From contig NZ_CP030771.1 of assembly GCF_006088715.1 (NCBI RefSeq), positions 372,001 through 436,000 on the forward strand: DNA of 64,000 nucleotides, given 5' to 3'. How positions within the stretch are numbered: position 1 is the first letter of the stretch; every line of letters starts with the position of its first letter. The translations under genes and the position numbers were made by a program. The notes below the pieces were generated by a model, which saw only the letters and a program-made list of their open reading frames with translations, ran no database searches and was not told where the DNA came from. The DNA comes from Streptomyces sp. YIM 121038. GTDB lineage: Bacteria > Actinomycetota > Actinomycetes > Streptomycetales > Streptomycetaceae. Positions 61,424 through 64,000 of this stretch are shown here, one piece after another.

Positions 61424-62620
61424 GTGCCGGCTTTCATCGTTGTGCTGTCGCTGCTGTTCCTCTGGTCCCTCGTCTCGCATCGGCTGGCCCGATGGAGCAT
61501 CACCGCGCCGATCGCCTTCGTCGTGGCGGGCATCGTCCTCACCCGTGGCCCGCACCCGGCCGTGCCGTTCGACCTGGAGGCGCACAGCTTCGAGGTGGCC
61601 GTCGAGATCGTGCTGGCCGTGATGCTGTTCATGGACGCCACCGAGGCCCGCGACTACGAACGCCTCGGCAGGTCCGTCGGCGAAGGCCGTCTGCTCGGCA
61701 TCGCGCTGCCCGCCTCCGTCGCCCTGGCCACCCTCATCGGCGCCGTCGTCTTCCCCGGCACCAGCTGGTGGCTCCTGGCGGTGGCCGCGCTCGTCGTCAT
61801 GCCCGTCGACCTCGCGCCGATCGCCGGATTCCTGCGCGACGCGCGGGTCCCGCTGCGGGTGCGGGCCGCGCTGAACATCGAGGGTGGCTTCAACGACGGC
61901 CTCGTCTCCCCCCTCTTCCTGTTCTGCGTGGCGAACCTGGCCACCGCACACGGCAGTACGTTCGCGGAGCTGCTCTGGAGCGTCGTCAAGGGCGCGCTCC
62001 TCGCCGTCGTCGTCGGCAGCCTGCTGGGAACGGGGGCCGCCTGGCTCGTCCGGCGGGCGTGGGACGACGGCTGGGCCCGCCCGGCCGCACTGCGCACGGC
62101 CAGCCTCGCCCTGCCGTTCCTCGCCTATGCCGTCGCCACCACCGCGGGCGGCAACGGCTTCGTCGCGGCCTTCGTCACCGGCCTGTGGTACGCCACCACC
62201 GCCCACGCGATCGCCGGGGACAACCTCGGCCTCGTGCACGAGGTCTCGGAGCTGATGGCCCTGGCCGTGTGGTTCACCCTGGGCAAGATGGCCACCGACG
62301 CGTTCGCCGACGGCGTCTCCGGGCGCGTCGTCCTGTACGGGCTGCTCGCCCTGACCGTGGCCCGCCTGGTGCCCGTGATGGCCTCGCTGGCGGGCACCGA
62401 CCTGCCCCGCACCGAACGCCGGGCGATCGCCTGGCTCGGCTCACGCGGCGTCACGTCCATCGTCTTCGCCCTGCTCGCCTCCATCCAACTGCCGCCGGAC
62501 GACAGCGCCTTCATCATCAGAGTGATGTGCACGACGGTCCTGCTGAGCGTCGCGCTGCACGGCATGACGCAGGAACCCGTCGCCCGCAGGTTCGCGCGCG
62601 CCCCGCGGCCCACCCCGTGA
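61424..62620 (+). CDS. Cation:proton antiporter, CPA1/NhaP type
   Basis: A 398-residue membrane protein with about 11-12 hydrophobic helices. ITAPIAFVVAGIVLTRGPHP opens it. VVMPVDLAPIAGFLRDARVP and ALNIEGGFNDGLVSPLFLFC correspond to the two ion-translocation regions of NhaP/NHE proteins (the family's TDPV and ESxxND motifs), and GSRGVTSIVFALLASIQLPP is typical of the late helices. It exchanges Na+ or K+ for protons in pH and salt homeostasis. GTG 61424 is the start; ribosome site weak. Confidence 0.88.
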   Translation: MPAFIVVLSLLFLWSLVSHRLARWSITAPIAFVVAGIVLTRGPHPAVPFDLEAHSFEVAVEIVLAVMLFMDATEARDYERLGRSVGEGRLLGIALPASVALATLIGAVVFPGTSWWLLAVAALVVMPVDLAPIAGFLRDARVPLRVRAALNIEGGFNDGLVSPLFLFCVANLATAHGSTFAELLWSVVKGALLAVVVGSLLGTGAAWLVRRAWDDGWARPAALRTASLALPFLAYAVATTAGGNGFVAAFVTGLWYATTAHAIAGDNLGLVHEVSELMALAVWFTLGKMATDAFADGVSGRVVLYGLLALTVARLVPVMASLAGTDLPRTERRAIAWLGSRGVTSIVFALLASIQLPPDDSAFIIRVMCTTVLLSVALHGMTQEPVARRFARAPRPTP

Positions 62621-62654
62621 CGCCCCTGGGCCGACACACCGGGAAGCGCCAGGA

Positions 62655-63134
62655 TCAGGCGTTCTTCCACGCCGTACGGGCGCGGGCGGCGAAGTCCTTC
62701 GCGTCCTCGCGCCGGGCCACCGTGCCGTAGCGGGCCGCCAGGTCGTCGACCGGCGCCTCGGCCGCCTCCTTGACGTCCAGGACGAGCAGGCTCGTGCCGT
62801 CCTCCACGTCCGCGCTGAGCAGGATCATCCCGGCGTACTCCGCCCCCTCGCGCTGCGCCTCCAGCGTGCTGCCGAGCGCGGCGCCCGCCGTGGCCCCGAG
62901 GAGCGCGCCCAGCGGACCGGCGGCAAGGCCGAGCAGCCCGCCCACCGCTCCGGCACCGACCGTCGCCTCGCCCGCTTCCGTGTCCTCGCAGAGGGGAACG
63001 TCCAGCGTGCCGTCCGCGGCGCGTTCGAGGACCGCGACCTGGCGCAGCCCCGGCAGCCGCAGGGCATCGGCGTAGGCGACCCGGCACTGCTCGGGATCGC
63101 GGAAGGCGAGAGTGACAACCCGATGGACAGCCAT
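62655..63134 (-). CDS. DUF1269-type general stress protein with glycine-zipper
   Basis: A 159-residue protein. HRVVTLAFRDPEQCRVAYAD and QVAVLERAADGTLDVPLCED form an N-terminal domain; VGAGAVGGLLGLAAGPLGAL LGATAGAALGS is a glycine-zipper membrane-interacting stretch; AEYAGMILLSADVEDGTSLL and VDDLAARYG close it. This is the DUF1269-like stress-protein pattern, often under alternative sigma factors. Role unknown. The ATG at 63134 lies 13 bp after a GAGGG sequence. Confidence 0.8.
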   Translation of the reverse strand: MAVHRVVTLAFRDPEQCRVAYADALRLPGLRQVAVLERAADGTLDVPLCEDTEAGEATVGAGAVGGLLGLAAGPLGALLGATAGAALGSTLEAQREGAEYAGMILLSADVEDGTSLLVLDVKEAAEAPVDDLAARYGTVARREDAKDFAARARTAWKNA

Positions 63135-63307
63135 GCGCGAGCGGCCCTCCTGCTCATGATGTGGAGTGGTGCCATCGACGCTAGGTCACACTCCCCGCCA
63201 CCGCCACAGCACTCCTGGCGTGACCGCTCAGGCACTCGGGCCGGTACGCGCGAGGTCGTTTGATCCCCCCGGGGACGAGGTGATGCCGTGGTGGGGCGGG
63301 AGACCCT

Positions 63308-64000
63308 TCAGGGGCCGGGCGACCAGCTTGCCGGACCCGGGCCGGTTGCGGTGTCGGCGTGCTCGGCCAAGGGCGGCAGGGCCTCGTGGAGCTGGCGGAA
63401 CCCGTCGGAACAGGTGAGTTCGATCGCGGCGACGACGGATGACGAATGGCGGGTCGGCAGCCGATGACAGCCGCGCGGGACGACGTGGAGCCGGGCGGTG
63501 GGGAGCTGTTCGGCCAGGCGGTGCGAGTGGGCGGGCGGAATCGTGGGGTCGTCCGCCCCGACCAGGATGTGTACGGGGATCCGCCGCAGGGCCTCCAGCT
63601 CGGTGACGTCGTGGCGCATCAAAGCCTTGAACCACCGGGCGGCGACGTCCATGGGCGGCTGCGTGCTCAGCCTCGGCTGCCAGAGGTTGTGCAGCCGCAG
63701 GGCCAGGCCCGGGGCGCGGATGCACATGCTGGCCATGACGTGGCGCACCAGACCGATCAGGCGCGTCGGCAGCGGGTGGCCGGCGGCAGCGAGGTCGAGG
63801 CCGCCGCTGCTGGAGGCGGCCAGGAGCACCGCGATGACCTTGCCCCCGAAGAGTCCGGGGCGGTGGGCTGCCAGGGTGAGCGCCGCCGCGCCGCCCATGG
63901 AGTGGCCGACCAGGACGACCGGCACGTCCCCGGGTGCGGTGGCGGCGATGACCGCCTGGAGGTCGTCGGCCAGCAGGGACATCGCGGGCCGGGCGGTACC
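63308..64000 (-). CDS. Alpha/beta hydrolase (5' end outside window)
   Basis: The last 231 residues of an alpha/beta hydrolase; the frame is open at 64000. DVPVVLVGHSMGGAAALTLA carries the nucleophile Ser, ALRRIPVHILVGADDPTIPP the late acid, and RLHVVPRGCHRLPTRHS the His. The long cap region (GLDLAAAGHPLPTRLIGLVR) suggests a lipase or esterase of the AB-hydrolase_6 type. An internal ATG at 63982 exists, but the nucleophile would then be too close to the N-terminus. Confidence 0.85.
   Translation of the reverse strand, partial: GTARPAMSLLADDLQAVIAATAPGDVPVVLVGHSMGGAAALTLAAHRPGLFGGKVIAVLLAASSSGGLDLAAAGHPLPTRLIGLVRHVMASMCIRAPGLALRLHNLWQPRLSTQPPMDVAARWFKALMRHDVTELEALRRIPVHILVGADDPTIPPAHSHRLAEQLPTARLHVVPRGCHRLPTRHSSSVVAAIELTCSDGFRQLHEALPPLAEHADTATGPGPASWSPGP

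Noticed and set aside
1..64000. CRISPR arrays, tRNA or rRNA genes, insertion sequences
   Set aside because: No spaced direct repeats of CRISPR type, no cloverleaf sequence with the tRNA GTTCGANNC pattern in context, and no transposase motif were found by reading; short tandem repeats here have no spacers.

Overview
The window is about 72% GC. Third codon positions are strongly GC-biased, GTG and TTG starts are common, several transcripts look leaderless, and secreted or regulatory families dominate. This points to a Streptomyces or close actinomycete chromosome, in accessory or arm-like sequence: many short transcription units, duplicated cassettes and gene remnants, and no ribosomal or tRNA genes that I could see.

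Layout. 1-4069: redox cluster with two quinone-oxidoreductase-like MDR enzymes, a TetX-like flavin monooxygenase and a TetR regulator with a perfect operator. 4155-4793: first Fic-like toxin-antitoxin (TA) module. 5946-9518: operon of a TPR-like protein, an APC amino-acid permease and a GNAT enzyme. 9575-13560: a MerR-methyltransferase fusion with its own MerR-type promoter, a second methyltransferase, a decayed lanthipeptide synthetase, and an HxlR regulator beside a truncated MDR enzyme. 13626-14906: secreted, possibly pore-forming protein. 15427-22126: compact five-gene operon for a cysteine-type formate dehydrogenase (catalytic, Fe-S and NrfD subunits) plus an isochorismatase-like hydrolase and an LLM oxidoreductase. 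22338-29335: DUF4232 lipoprotein, SDR, glycine-rich secreted protein and a large HTH-nSTAND-WD40 protein.

29642-36049 is gene-poor and decayed. It holds a small secreted protein, a DUF6461 protein, a TfoX-like protein, a truncated metallo-beta-lactamase-fold gene, a type III PKS-like protein without its catalytic Cys and Asn, and remnants of FG-GAP, GNAT and unknown genes. 36221-37592: HxlR regulator divergent from an epoxide-hydrolase-like enzyme. 38404-40937: second copy of the TPR-like/permease cassette. 41572-44787: secreted lipase, cupin protein and squalene/phytoene-synthase-like protein. 44838-45477: second Fic-like TA module with the same gene lengths and promoter layout as the first. 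45602-49756: 1384-residue chimera that I read as Tc-toxin-like. 50219-50764: secreted RTX-repeat protein. 51423-58940: complete single-module highly reducing iterative type I PKS. 59039-64000: HEAT-repeat protein, a secreted-protein gene without its 5' end abutting a CHAT remnant, a CPA1 antiporter, a general-stress-type protein and an alpha/beta hydrolase cut by the window edge.

Best candidates for undescribed biology: the paired TA modules with leaderless promoters and distinct palindromic operators, the duplicated TPR-like/permease cassette, the Tc-like chimera, the MerR-methyltransferase fusion, and the fungal-style PKS. All functions are read from sequence only; no database search was possible.
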